64,000 nucleotides of DNA, from positions 1 through 64,000 of the forward strand of contig DATJNA010000256.1 in the NCBI GenBank assembly GCA_035508435.1, in the 5' to 3' direction. Made by a program: the position numbers and the translations under genes. This DNA is from JASHVB01 sp035508435. GTDB taxonomy: Bacteria; Pseudomonadota; Alphaproteobacteria; Acetobacterales; Acetobacteraceae. The notes under the pieces are model-generated. The model saw nothing but the letters and a program-made list of their open reading frames with translations. It did not search any database and was not told where the DNA came from. Of the stretch, positions 17,124 through 27,820 are shown piece after piece (the first letter of the stretch is position 1; every line of letters begins with the position of its first letter).

Positions 17124-18416
17124 ATGCGTCCCGATCAGTCGGTACAAGCCTTGGGACCTGGCAGTGCGCATTGGCGGCGGCTGATCCCGGTGGCGTTCGT
17201 CACCTACAGCCTGGCCTATGTCGATCGCGCCAATTACGGCATCGGCTCCGCCGCCGGCCTCGCCCATGATCTCGGCATCGCCGGCAAGCAGGACGCATTG
17301 CTCGGCGCCTTGTTCTCCCTCGGCTACTTCCTGTGTCAGATCCCTGCCGCCTGGTACGCCGAAGCGCACAGCGCCAGGCGGCTGATGTTCTGGGGCTTGA
17401 TCGCCTGGGGCTTGCTCGCCGCACTGACCGGCGTGATCACCGACATCCATTGGCTCTACCTCGATCGCCTCCTGCTCGGCGTGGCGGAGAGCGCCGTGCT
17501 GCCCGGCATGCTGATATTCCTCAGCCATTGGTTCACCCGCGCCGAGCGCTCCCGTGCCAACTCCTTCCTGATCCTCGGCAGCCCGGTGACGGTGCTGTGG
17601 ATGTCCATCGTCTCCGGCTATCTCGCCCATGCCATCGGCTGGCGCGGCATGTTCATCGCCGAGGGCGTCCCCACGGTGATCTGGGCCTTCGCATGGTGGT
17701 GGCTGGTGCGGGACACGCCCGCCGAGGCCGCGTGGCTGCCGCCGCGCGAACGCGACCGCATCGCAACCGCCCTGGCGCGGGAGCAACAAGGGCTCCGGCG
17801 GGTCAAGAATTACGCCGCGGCCTTCCGCACCCCGATGGTGATCGTGCTGGCCATCCAGTATTTCTGCTGGGGCGCCGGCATCTCTGGTTTCATCATCTGG
17901 CTGCCCTCCATGCTGAAGGCGGGACGCGCGATCGGTATCGTCGAGATCGGCTGGCTGTCGGCCGCACCCTATCTTCTGGCGACGGTGCTGATGGTCCTGG
18001 TGTCGTACTGGTCGGACCGGAGCGGGCGGCGGCGCGCCTTCGTCTGGCCGTTCCTGATCGTCGGCGCGGCGGCCTTCCTGGGCGCCTATTGGCTCGGCCG
18101 TGCGGCGTTCTGGCCGGGCTTCATGCTGCTGGTGGTGGCGGGCGGTGCGATGTACGCGCCGTTTGGGCCGTTCTTCGCCTGGTTCTCCGAGACCCTGCCA
18201 CGCAACGTTGCCGGCGGCGCCATCGCGCTGATCAACAGTTGCGGGGCGCTGGGTGGGTTCATCGGCGCCTATGCGGTGGGTTTCATCAATGCGGCGACCG
18301 GCGGGCCGAGCGTCTCGTTCCTCGTCATGGCGGTAACATTGTTGATCAGCGGTGTGCTGACGCTCACGGCGCGCGAGCAAGTCGATCACGGCAGGCCGGA
18401 ATCGTTGCGGCACTGA
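17124..18416 (+). CDS. MFS transporter, anion:cation symporter type
   Basis: A 430-residue membrane protein with twelve predicted helices. The start (YSLAYVDRANYGIGSAAGL) is the signature of the ACS family, whose members import organic anions such as phthalate, tartrate or galactonate with protons. The second MFS loop motif appears as SDRSGRRRAFVW near residue 296. It lies between an amidohydrolase and a metallo-hydrolase on the same strand. I infer that it imports their substrate. Confidence 0.88.
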   Translation: MRPDQSVQALGPGSAHWRRLIPVAFVTYSLAYVDRANYGIGSAAGLAHDLGIAGKQDALLGALFSLGYFLCQIPAAWYAEAHSARRLMFWGLIAWGLLAALTGVITDIHWLYLDRLLLGVAESAVLPGMLIFLSHWFTRAERSRANSFLILGSPVTVLWMSIVSGYLAHAIGWRGMFIAEGVPTVIWAFAWWWLVRDTPAEAAWLPPRERDRIATALAREQQGLRRVKNYAAAFRTPMVIVLAIQYFCWGAGISGFIIWLPSMLKAGRAIGIVEIGWLSAAPYLLATVLMVLVSYWSDRSGRRRAFVWPFLIVGAAAFLGAYWLGRAAFWPGFMLLVVAGGAMYAPFGPFFAWFSETLPRNVAGGAIALINSCGALGGFIGAYAVGFINAATGGPSVSFLVMAVTLLISGVLTLTAREQVDHGRPESLRH

Positions 18417-18518
18417 GACGGGGATGCCGCGTGGCGGGTCGCTTGACCCGGGCATTGGCGCACGGAAGATCGCCGCATGGCGGCCGGATCATCGCGGCCG
18501 CAGGGGAGACACCGCGTC

Positions 18519-19388
18519 ATGCACACGCTGAAGATCGGCGACGTCACCATCACCAGCATCATCGAACGCGATGGCCCCTGGCGGCGGCCGGAGGACATGT
18601 TTCCCGCCTATGATCCGGAGGTCGGCAGGCGCTACCTGGCCGAGCTTGACCCGGTGGTGTTCGACCCGGCCTCGGGCCGCATGGTGATCACCTACCAGAC
18701 TTTCATCGTGCGCACGCCGAAGCACGTCATGCTGGTGGATACCTGCACCGGCGAGGACAAGGGCCATCCCGCGCCGATGGATTTTCCCAAGGCGCCGTGG
18801 CTGTGGGGATTGCGTGCCGCCGGCCTGCGCTTCGAGGACATCGACTACGTGTTCTGCACCCACCTGCATATCGACCACTGCGGCTGGAACACCGTGCTGC
18901 GCGAGGGACGCTGGGTGCCGACCTTCCCCCGCGCGAAATACGTGTTCCATAAGAAGGAATACGCCGCGTGGGAGGCAGCCACGAAGCGCGGCGACAATCC
19001 GCCGGGGAACGTGTGGACCGACAACTGCCGCCCGATCGTTGAGGCGGGGCAGGCGCTGCTGGTGGATGACGACTACACGCTGGACGACACGGTGTGGCTG
19101 ACGCCCACGCCCGGCCATGCGCCGTGCCATTGCTGCGTCAACATCAAGTCCGGCGGGCAACGCGCGGTGGTCACCGGCGACCTGATGCACCACGCGCTAC
19201 AGTGCCGTGAGCCAGGCTGGTACACGATCTTCGACTGGGACGCGCAGCAGGGTGTCGAGTCGCGACGCAAGTTCCTGAAGGAAGTGGCCGGGACCGGCAC
19301 GTACATCCTGCCGATCCACTTCCCGCATCCGACGACCGGGCTGGTGGAGCCGGACGGGGAGAGATTTCGCTACCGGTTTGTCCGCTGA
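18519..19388 (+). CDS. Metallo-beta-lactamase-fold hydrolase
   Basis: A 289-residue protein with the metallo-beta-lactamase HxHxDH motif (THLHIDHCG, His at about residues 115 and 117, Asp 119, His 120). Further ligands are the His of TPTPGHAPCH near 195 and the Asp of VVTGDLMHH near 220. The N-terminal part (IGDVTITSIIERDGPWRRPE) matches the lactonase or quorum-quenching-like branch, but hydrolysis of other esters is equally possible. No signal peptide is seen. The ATG at 18519 follows GGGGAGAC. Confidence 0.85.
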   Translation: MHTLKIGDVTITSIIERDGPWRRPEDMFPAYDPEVGRRYLAELDPVVFDPASGRMVITYQTFIVRTPKHVMLVDTCTGEDKGHPAPMDFPKAPWLWGLRAAGLRFEDIDYVFCTHLHIDHCGWNTVLREGRWVPTFPRAKYVFHKKEYAAWEAATKRGDNPPGNVWTDNCRPIVEAGQALLVDDDYTLDDTVWLTPTPGHAPCHCCVNIKSGGQRAVVTGDLMHHALQCREPGWYTIFDWDAQQGVESRRKFLKEVAGTGTYILPIHFPHPTTGLVEPDGERFRYRFVR

Positions 19389-19483
19389 CGCGTCTCGGCC
19401 AACACGCGAAGCTTGGTGTCGTTGCGAGCACCGCGCGTGAACCGGGACCGGGCACGGCGCCCGGTCCCGCGATCCCGTGTTGG

Positions 19484-20800
19484 TCAATTCACCAGCTTCA
19501 GGGCCGAGGACATCGTGGAGCAAAAGCCGCCGAGCACGGTGGTGATCTGCGCCGCGGTCGGCGCGACGAGCGAGACCCCGACGCCCTTGCGCAAGGTGGC
19601 AAGCGACGCGGCATACGACGATTGTTCCGTCTTCGGGGTATCGCCGGAATAATAGATGGTGGAAACGTTGATTCCGGCGGCGTAGGCGTCGGACGCCTGG
19701 TTCTGCGCCATGGTCAACAGGTTGGCGTCGGTGCAGAGCACGCTGCAGGTCGGCAGCAGCGAGGTGGGGGTCGGATAGATGCCGTCCGGCGTCGTGTAAA
19801 GAATCTGATCCGCGTTCGGAACACCGTCGGTGATGATGATGATGTTCTTGGTCGTGTTGGTGCTGGAGACGCTGCTGAACTGCTGGATCGCCGAATAAAT
19901 CCCCGATGCCGGGTTCGAGCCGCTGCACGCCGGCATGCCGGTGCTGCCGCAATAATTCAGCGCGTTGATCGCCGTCTCGATGGCGGACATGTTGGTGCTC
20001 GCCTGGGTCAGTGCCAGGTAGGTGTTGGAATGCCCGTCGAATGTGGTAACGCCGAACTTGGAAGTCGTGGCCGATGCGCCTTCCACGCAATTGAGGATCG
20101 CCAAGTCGGCTGACTGCTGCTCGCTGATCTCGGATTTGAACGACTGCGACAGATCGTTGAGGACGATCGTGTCGAAGTTCTGTCCGGTCGCGAAACTGGC
20201 GGTTGCCGTCGAGGTCAGATTGATGCTCGACACGCCGACGAAATTGCCGAGCAATATCGGCACGGCGTTGCCGTTCGCGGTCGTATTGACCGCGGTGACC
20301 TGCACGGCGTTCGGGGTGGTGCTGCCGCTGGAGGCCAGGCTGGTGAACGTCGAGTTCGATGCACTCCATGTCCCCAGCACGACGTTGGCCGACGGCACCG
20401 CTGTCCCGTAGGTACTGCTCGGCTCGTTTGCGCTGCCAATTGCCTGTGCCTGGGATATGACCGTGGCCGAGGAATTCGTACCCGACGAATAGTAGGTCGT
20501 CAGGCTGCTCGCTCCGGCCAGTGCCGCCGCCTGCGCCGTCTGCCGCAATAGCAGTTGGCGGTAATAGATATAGCTGGTGTCGGCCGACAGGATGCCAAGC
20601 GCAATGAAGACGGGGAACAGACTGGCGACCAGAATGGTAATCGTTGATTGGCGTTCTTGCAGCAGCCTGTGCCAGGGCGCGGTGCGGCGTGAGGGCAATC
20701 GATTCATGGTGCGGCGCCTCCGGGTTGCAAGGCGATGGTTCATCTTGACAAGACTCCAGGCTGGAATTTCGGCAACGCGGAGCAATGGGATCAGGGACAT
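19484..20800 (-). CDS. tadG: TadG-like pilus assembly protein with von Willebrand A domain
   Basis: About 438 residues. A basic start is followed by one membrane helix and the TadG phrase RQLLLRQTAQAAALAGA, then a von Willebrand factor A domain with an intact metal site (LNDLSQSF and later IITDGVPN). The rest is Ser/Thr/Asn-rich and extracellular. I favour the ATG at 20800: it overlaps the TadE stop and has AAGGAGG just upstream; later in-frame ATGs at 20743 and 20707 are possible. TadG takes part in tight-adherence (Flp) pili or anchors surface factors. It forms a two-gene operon with tadE. Confidence 0.8.
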   Translation of the reverse strand: MSLIPLLRVAEIPAWSLVKMNHRLATRRRRTMNRLPSRRTAPWHRLLQERQSTITILVASLFPVFIALGILSADTSYIYYRQLLLRQTAQAAALAGASSLTTYYSSGTNSSATVISQAQAIGSANEPSSTYGTAVPSANVVLGTWSASNSTFTSLASSGSTTPNAVQVTAVNTTANGNAVPILLGNFVGVSSINLTSTATASFATGQNFDTIVLNDLSQSFKSEISEQQSADLAILNCVEGASATTSKFGVTTFDGHSNTYLALTQASTNMSAIETAINALNYCGSTGMPACSGSNPASGIYSAIQQFSSVSSTNTTKNIIIITDGVPNADQILYTTPDGIYPTPTSLLPTCSVLCTDANLLTMAQNQASDAYAAGINVSTIYYSGDTPKTEQSSYAASLATLRKGVGVSLVAPTAAQITTVLGGFCSTMSSALKLVN

Positions 20801-21480
20801 GAGCCCTCCTTCATCACCGTCGCGTTCGAGGTGAGCGTCGTGCCGGCGAAGATGCCAAAGAAATCCACGATCGCCGCCGCCGATCCGTTGACCGACACCG
20901 ACACCTCGACACTGGGCACCGAGCAAGTCTCGGTCGTCGTGACCGAGAAGGTGGCCCAGGAGGGTAGGCTGCTGCACGCGTAGTATTCCGCCTCGGTGCT
21001 GGTCAGCGAACTGCTGCATTGCGTGGTGGCGGTGTTATTGCTCGACGAAATGGTGCCCGTGCTCAGGCTGGTGATCTGGCCGGTGGCAACCAGCATCGCC
21101 GCGTATTGCGCCGCGTTCTGCATGGTGGACCAGGTGTAGAATACCGTGCTGACGGCAATGAATCCGAAGACCAGTGTCAGGAAGGGGGTTGCCAGCAGGG
21201 CAAACTCGATGGCGGCGACACCACGGCGGCAGCCTGCGATGTCGCGGAGTCTCGGGCGGGTTGCGTCGCGAGGGCCGCGGGTCGCGCCGCCAGGGTCGCG
21301 GGTCGCGCCGCCAGGGTAGCGGGTCGCGCCACGAGGGCCGCCAGCTAACCGCGCCAGCCGCGCCAGCCGCGCCGCACCGGAAACGGCGCCGCCGCTCTCA
21401 CTCGCGCCTTGAGGCACGCGAATGGCGTTACCAAACAGGCCATTAGTCGCCAGCCGTATATAATTCGATATGCTCCGCAT
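20791..21480 (-). CDS. tadE: TadE-like pilin-related protein with repeat-bearing N-terminus
   Basis: Up to 229 residues. The TadE domain starts at CRRGVAAIEFALLATPFLTL near residue 82, a prepilin-like site followed by one membrane helix; the Glu of the AIEFA block is the usual mark. The region before it is unusual: about 80 residues, Gly/Arg/Pro-rich, with four 7-residue repeats of the type PGGATRD. The ATG at 21480 lacks a clear ribosome binding site, so the true start may be further in. The periplasmic part is Ser/Thr-rich with Cys pairs. The stop overlaps the tadG start. Confidence 0.72.
   Translation of the reverse strand: MRSISNYIRLATNGLFGNAIRVPQGASESGGAVSGAARLARLARLAGGPRGATRYPGGATRDPGGATRGPRDATRPRLRDIAGCRRGVAAIEFALLATPFLTLVFGFIAVSTVFYTWSTMQNAAQYAAMLVATGQITSLSTGTISSSNNTATTQCSSSLTSTEAEYYACSSLPSWATFSVTTTETCSVPSVEVSVSVNGSAAAIVDFFGIFAGTTLTSNATVMKEGSCP
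21258..21341. repeat. Four tandem 21-bp repeats in the tadE 5' region
   Basis: Units at 21258, 21279, 21300 and 21321 share the core GGGTCGCGCCGCCAGGGTCGC. As in the secreted-protein gene at 9134, the unit is 21 bp and there are four copies, so copy number can change without a frameshift. A shorter CGCCAGCCG triplication follows at about 21351-21374. Confidence 0.9.
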
Positions 21481-21704
21481 GAATAACGACGCTAGTGTGA
21501 AGATTACTACAAAATGGTAACGCCATTCGCTGCCAAATAACTATTTTTTTGCAGCCATGTCATGTAATGATTTGTCGCTCTACAAATTGATATGAACCCG
21601 GCGGAACGTCACCTTCCCGGGGTTCGGTTCGGCAGCGACAGCATCGCCAAGGTGCCGGTGCGCCACATCGCCAGGATGCCAGCGCGATCCCGGCGCATCC
21701 GAGA

Positions 21705-23933
<2,229 letters not shown>

Positions 23934-24751
23934 GGAGTGGCGAATCCGATCGGCACGGCGCCAGCATACATGGCTTTCACGGCACCCGTCGTCAGTACCG
24001 GGGCGAATTTCACCTGCCAACAGGGGGCATGCGCCGATACGAACGCCGCATCGCCGTTGCGCCGCGGCGGCTCGTGCGAGGCTGGAGGTCCCGCCCGCGC
24101 CCGTCATTGTTCATCGCGACCGGGATGAACCAATCCGGCGTTGCGAGCGAAGCGATCCGGGTCGAGTCGCGCGCGGCGAAGCGACCGATGGTGCCTCGCT
24201 TCGCTGGCGATGACACGCGGCCGCCGGTGATCGAAGGCTAAGGATCGGCACACCGGGCCGGTGGATTATGATGCGGGCAAGGCCGGGCGGGGAGCGAGGT
24301 TTGACGGCACCAATCTATACAACTTAGAATAGAATTACTTTCCGTTATACTATTATGGATTGTCTATCAGCGAGAGCGACTCCCGCAGTCGTCGATGCGG
24401 GTTGCGAGACCTGTTTGGCAAAAGCCAATCGACCTCGCCTCAGGTGTTAATCAGTTGTGAAAATCTCGCCTTCTGAGATCTGTCATCAAGCAAAACCAGA
24501 GATGACAACAGGCAAGTTGCTCGCCACTTCGTTTCATCCAGATGAAAACGGACGGGCATTTCGGGCCGCCCGACGTGATCAGACCGTCAAAATTGGGCAC
24601 ACAAATCCGTGACAGCAAACAGGTACCGGCAAACGTGGTTTTCGAAAAATTACAATTTGACTCGCGCTCGAGTGTCGGATTTTTTTACAGCCCTGGGTTT
24701 TGCGGCTGCCGAGGCCGTACTAAGTACTTGCTAATGCGGTCAAACCCGCCT
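23934..24751. other. Long intergenic stretch with a palindromic repeat and an AT-rich half
   Basis: No gene is supported in this stretch. Around 24133-24215 lies a copy of the dispersed repeat: GTTGCGAGCGAAGCGATCC and, 50 bp on, CGCTTCGCTGGCGATGACAC. From about 24300 the DNA becomes markedly AT-richer (for example TACAACTTAGAATAGAATTAC), which is atypical here and suits a long regulatory region or the scar of acquired DNA. A perfect inverted GTAC-TAA-GTAC lies at 24718-24728, 24 bp before the sigma-54 site, and could bind an activator. Confidence 0.5.
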
Positions 24752-24767
24752 TGGCACAGGTATTGCT
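24752..24767 (+). promoter_or_regulatory. Sigma-54 (RpoN) promoter upstream of the PEP-CTERM gene
   Basis: TGGCACAGGTATTGCT matches the sigma-54 consensus TGGCAC-N5-TTGCW exactly, with GG at 24753-24754 and GC at 24765-24766. It lies about 90 bp before the chosen start of the PEP-CTERM gene in the right orientation. PEP-CTERM genes in other proteobacteria are known to be under RpoN and the PrsK/PrsR two-component pair, so the match is meaningful. Confidence 0.75.
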
Positions 24768-24858
24768 ATCGATCAAGTAGAAGGTGTCGCGAAACTCTGG
24801 ATCGCGCATGCGGGATCTCGGGTCAGGCGGTACCCAATCAGGTGCGAGGAGGCCGGAC

Positions 24859-25518
24859 GTGCATTACTCGACGAAATTCACCGTGGGCTTGCTGGGCTCC
24901 ACGGCGCTCGCGATAGCGAGCCTGTCGGTTGCCCACGCCGCCGCCTTCGGGCCAGCCGACGGAAGTGTGGAGGTTCTCGGCCTCCCGAGCGTTGTCACCA
25001 CATCCTCCCCGTCTATTTCGTGGAGCGACGCGGCACTGTTCTGGACCTCCGCGACCGGCTCTCTCGCCAGCGTCTCCGGCACTGCGTCGGGTGAGATCAA
25101 CGGCACGATTCCGTTCAGCGCGACCGACGGCCACACGAACACCGAAAGCATTCCCGACCTGCTGATCTCCATTGGCAGCCAGAGCTTCACGTTCGACGTG
25201 ACCAGCGTTTTCACGACACTGTACTCCTACAGTGCGTCCTCGACCGGAAGCATCTCGCTGTACATCCTCGGGACGATGGGCGGCGGGTCGCTGTCGCCGA
25301 CGCCGACCAGTCTGACGATGACGGCAAACGACACCACCGGAGGTGCATGGAGTTCGTCCTTCAGCCTGGCCAACCCGCCGTCGCCGCCGCCTCCACCGCC
25401 GCCGCCGCCTCCCCCGCCGCCGCCACCGCCGCCTACCGGCGTCCCTGAGCCCACCGCCCTCGCGCTGCTGGGCACGGCCCTGGTTGGCCTGAGCACACTG
25501 CGGCGACGCCGCAAGTAG
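24859..25518 (+). CDS. PEP-CTERM sorting-domain surface protein
   Basis: A 219-residue exported protein. Residues 1-28 are a signal peptide ending in VAHAA. The body is Ser/Thr-rich and beta-prone with no catalytic motif. Before the end comes an uninterrupted run of 17 prolines, then the sorting signal: VPEPTALALLGTALVGLSTL (PEP motif, helix) and a basic RRRRK tail. Exosortase would cleave at the PEP motif and anchor or release the protein, often for exopolysaccharide-linked floc or biofilm. The GTG at 24859 follows GCGAGGAGG; an in-frame ATG at 24808 is possible. A terminator follows at 25546. Confidence 0.85.
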   Translation: MHYSTKFTVGLLGSTALAIASLSVAHAAAFGPADGSVEVLGLPSVVTTSSPSISWSDAALFWTSATGSLASVSGTASGEINGTIPFSATDGHTNTESIPDLLISIGSQSFTFDVTSVFTTLYSYSASSTGSISLYILGTMGGGSLSPTPTSLTMTANDTTGGAWSSSFSLANPPSPPPPPPPPPPPPPPPPPTGVPEPTALALLGTALVGLSTLRRRRK

Positions 25519-25545
25519 CCGCATCGAGTTCGCAGCATCGATTGG

Positions 25546-25575
25546 AAAGCGGCGCTCCCTGGGGGCGCCGCTTTT
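25546..25575 (+). terminator. Rho-independent terminator after the PEP-CTERM gene
   Basis: AAAGCGGCGCTCCCTGGGGG followed by CGCCGCTTTT forms a 9-bp GC-rich stem (AAGCGGCGC against GCGCCGCTT) with a short loop and a T-run. It lies 28 bp past the stop codon at 25518. Confidence 0.9.
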
Positions 25576-25649
25576 CGTTTGCTGACAGGCCGAGAGTGAA
25601 GCCTCATCGCCGGCGCGATCTGCTGGTCGTCACGCACCGTCGATTTGCC

Positions 25650-25712
25650 GTGCCAGCGGCAGACGGCATCGCAGTGGCAACGTGCCATGCGATCCAAGCG
25701 GCAACGGTCCAT
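25650..25712. repeat. Very degenerate 24-bp repeats downstream of the DUF6065 gene
   Basis: On the minus strand three diverged units of about 24 bp can be aligned around the blocks CATGGACCGTTGCCGCTTGG and CATGGCACGTTGCCACTGCG. They lie between the PEP-CTERM terminator and the 3' end of the DUF6065 gene. The pattern is weak and may be chance. Confidence 0.35.
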
Positions 25713-25749
25713 GGTGAGACGTCTGCGCGCCAAAACTGGTTTGCAGCCG

Positions 25750-26727
25750 TCAGGGGGCTGCTGGATCGACCGTCTCGATAGCGGATGCCAGCACCTCGGC
25801 GGCTTCGGATTCGCCCAACCCCAACGCGGTCAGCCTATCGGCCAGAGCCTGGTATCCTGCATCCGAGGTCGCCCTGCCATCGCTGACGGCGCGAGCGACC
25901 TCGCCGATCACCCGGCCCAGCGTCGCGGTGTCCGTCGCCAGCAAGACGGGCGCGTTGGCATCTCGCTCGGCCGGTTCACCTTGTGCCAGCGGCGCAAACG
26001 CCGCCGTGCGGAGTTTCGAGAGATGATCCGGCACGACCGGTTGGTCGGTCATGTCGAGGCCCCGGAAATAGCGCCGCTGCCACGCTTGCGCGGTTGGCAA
26101 GGGCTCGTCGAGCCGGCGCAGCATCCGGTTGAACTCGGCACGCGATTGCGTCCAGGCGCTATGGTGCGCCGCCAATTGCGGTTCCGCCTCGATCGGCAGG
26201 AAACGCGGGCGCACGGTGTTCAGCACGGCGCGCTGCACCGGGAACAGGAAGCAGATCGGCTCGCCGGCGTCGAAATGCACGCGATGATTGCGCCGCGTGA
26301 ACCGCCAGTTCATGGTGAAGCTGTACGGTGACCAGTCGGTCTCGATGATGCCGGTCAGTGGGTAGATCGCGTCTTTCGGCCGGTTCGGCGATCCGCCCAC
26401 CCAAAGGTTCCAGCCCGGCGGCGTGCGGAACAAGCCGTCGATGTGAAACGTCAGGATCCCCGCGCCGAAGAAGGATGACGGTGGTGCCAGCGAGGCGATG
26501 TCCGGCGGCAGCTCGACAATGAGATCCTCGATATTCGGACCGCCGTTCCACACCGCGTCGAACGCGACGGGACTCAGGATCTCCCAGCCATGAGCATTGG
26601 CGATATTGAGCGGGAGGCAGCGATAGGCGTAGGCCTGCCGGGTCTGGTCCATCCAGTCGCGGGTGGCTTCCGCTGGCTGGATCAGCGGCTTCCAGTTGGG
26701 ACGCAGATAGCAGATCAGATCCATCAT
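25750..26727 (-). CDS. DUF6065 family protein
   Basis: A 325-residue cytoplasmic protein. Residues 1-230 carry the block typical of DUF6065 (RDWMDQTRQAYAYRCLPLN, then NAHGWEIL and AVWNGG). Family identification is from recall of this pattern. The last 90 residues are Ala-rich and probably helical. No signal or membrane segment. The function is unknown; related genes are often near secondary-metabolite or sugar-related genes, but nothing of that kind is adjacent here. The ATG at 26727 lies 115 bp downstream of the next minus-strand gene. Confidence 0.7.
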   Translation of the reverse strand: MMDLICYLRPNWKPLIQPAEATRDWMDQTRQAYAYRCLPLNIANAHGWEILSPVAFDAVWNGGPNIEDLIVELPPDIASLAPPSSFFGAGILTFHIDGLFRTPPGWNLWVGGSPNRPKDAIYPLTGIIETDWSPYSFTMNWRFTRRNHRVHFDAGEPICFLFPVQRAVLNTVRPRFLPIEAEPQLAAHHSAWTQSRAEFNRMLRRLDEPLPTAQAWQRRYFRGLDMTDQPVVPDHLSKLRTAAFAPLAQGEPAERDANAPVLLATDTATLGRVIGEVARAVSDGRATSDAGYQALADRLTALGLGESEAAEVLASAIETVDPAAP

Positions 26728-26842
26728 TGCCTCGTTGCTCAGGCGCGGCGTTCATCGCGGCGCCGGCAGGGCGGAACCTCCTGCCGCATGAAACTGCCGG
26801 GTGGTCGGGGGATGCAACAACCGGCGGAATGCCGTCCCGCAG

Positions 26843-27343
26843 CTACGGTCGTGCAAGCGCGACATAGGGCGGTCCGAACCATTGGGCATCGACATGGAAC
26901 CGGTCGATCATCCAGCGGTCATCACGTCTGACGAGGCCGAGCTGGAACGTCACCATGCCGTTGGTGTAGCTCGCCTTGGCCACATAGGAAGCCGACGGCG
27001 AGCCGTCCAGGCGGAACATGGATGCCGCATCGATGCCGCCCTGGTCGCCAAGGTATTCGGAAAGAGGGCCGAGTTTCGCAAAGCTGGCCGACAGCGCGTC
27101 CAGGTCGTTGGGTTGCAGTTCGGCCCGCAATCTCGGCGTGGCGCGTTCGAGTAAATCCTGCGCCGACCAGTGCGCCGAAAGCCCGGGCATTGTCCGGTCG
27201 ATAAAGAATTCGCTCTGCGTCGATAACTCGTGCTGCCGCGACAAGAAAAATACCGTCCCGCCGCCCACGGTCAGAACGACCAACAGGACCACGAAGGCTG
27301 TGATGGCGAACGGAAAGCGAGTAGCGGCCCCGGAATCAGACAT
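26843..27343 (-). CDS. Hypothetical membrane-anchored protein
   Basis: A 166-residue protein with one N-terminal membrane helix (about residues 11-33, followed by SRQHELSTQSEF) and a soluble domain of 130 residues facing the periplasm. The C-terminal half (ASYTNGMVTFQLGLVRRDDRWMIDRFHVD) looks like the strand-rich end of a small NTF2-like or DUF4019-like fold, but I cannot assign a family. It is on the same strand as DUF6065 and 115 bp upstream of it. Function unknown. Confidence 0.6.
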   Translation of the reverse strand: MSDSGAATRFPFAITAFVVLLVVLTVGGGTVFFLSRQHELSTQSEFFIDRTMPGLSAHWSAQDLLERATPRLRAELQPNDLDALSASFAKLGPLSEYLGDQGGIDAASMFRLDGSPSASYVAKASYTNGMVTFQLGLVRRDDRWMIDRFHVDAQWFGPPYVALARP

Positions 27344-27820
27344 GTGTGAGCGGCCTGGCCAATGGCAATGATGTCGCGGTGTCAGGTGGGAGTTTTACCC
27401 AGTTCGCATCCGGGGAACCAGCACGAATGCGCGTCCATGACTGGCCAGGCTGAGCCGTGGGATCGGCACTGTTGCGCCACGCCGGCTGGCCTGTTTGCGC
27501 CACATCGACTGGCGCTGGTCTCCCGCGCACGCCTATATCCTGTTCGAAACGATGACGCGGCGCCGGTCCGCCGTGGAGATCCGCTGTGGCGCCGCGCCGA
27601 TATGCCGCAGCCTCTGCCATGGCGCAGCCGCTGCTATGGTGCAGCCTCTGCTATGGCGCAGCCTCTGCTATGGCGCAGCCTCTGGTATGGTGCAGCCGCT
27701 GCTATGGAACAGCCTCTGCCATGGCGCAGCCACTATGGTACAGGTCAGCATGGCAGAGCAGGGTCATGCCGTACACGGAACGTTATCCCACCGTCCGGCC
27801 TGGCTGCCTGGCCCGATCGG
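27344..27820. other. Intergenic stretch dominated by a minisatellite
   Basis: No convincing gene is present. Frames that stay open across it do so because the 17-bp repeat at 27610-27728 passes through all three frames. The first 260 bp show no feature that I recognise. Confidence 0.5.
27610..27728. repeat. Seven tandem 17-bp repeats
   Basis: Seven units of 17 bp (starting at 27610, 27627, 27644, 27661, 27678, 27695 and 27712) follow GCCTCTGCTATGGCGCA with one to three changes each; a truncated eighth unit begins at 27729. The array lies about 90 bp downstream of the DUF2272 lipoprotein gene (minus strand). Because 17 is not a multiple of three, it is not a coding repeat. Confidence 0.92.

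Noticed and set aside
24240..24858. Structured RNA or riboswitch in the AT-rich stretch
   Set aside because: No recognised riboswitch core or long stem was found by eye; only the sigma-54 site and a small inverted repeat stand out.
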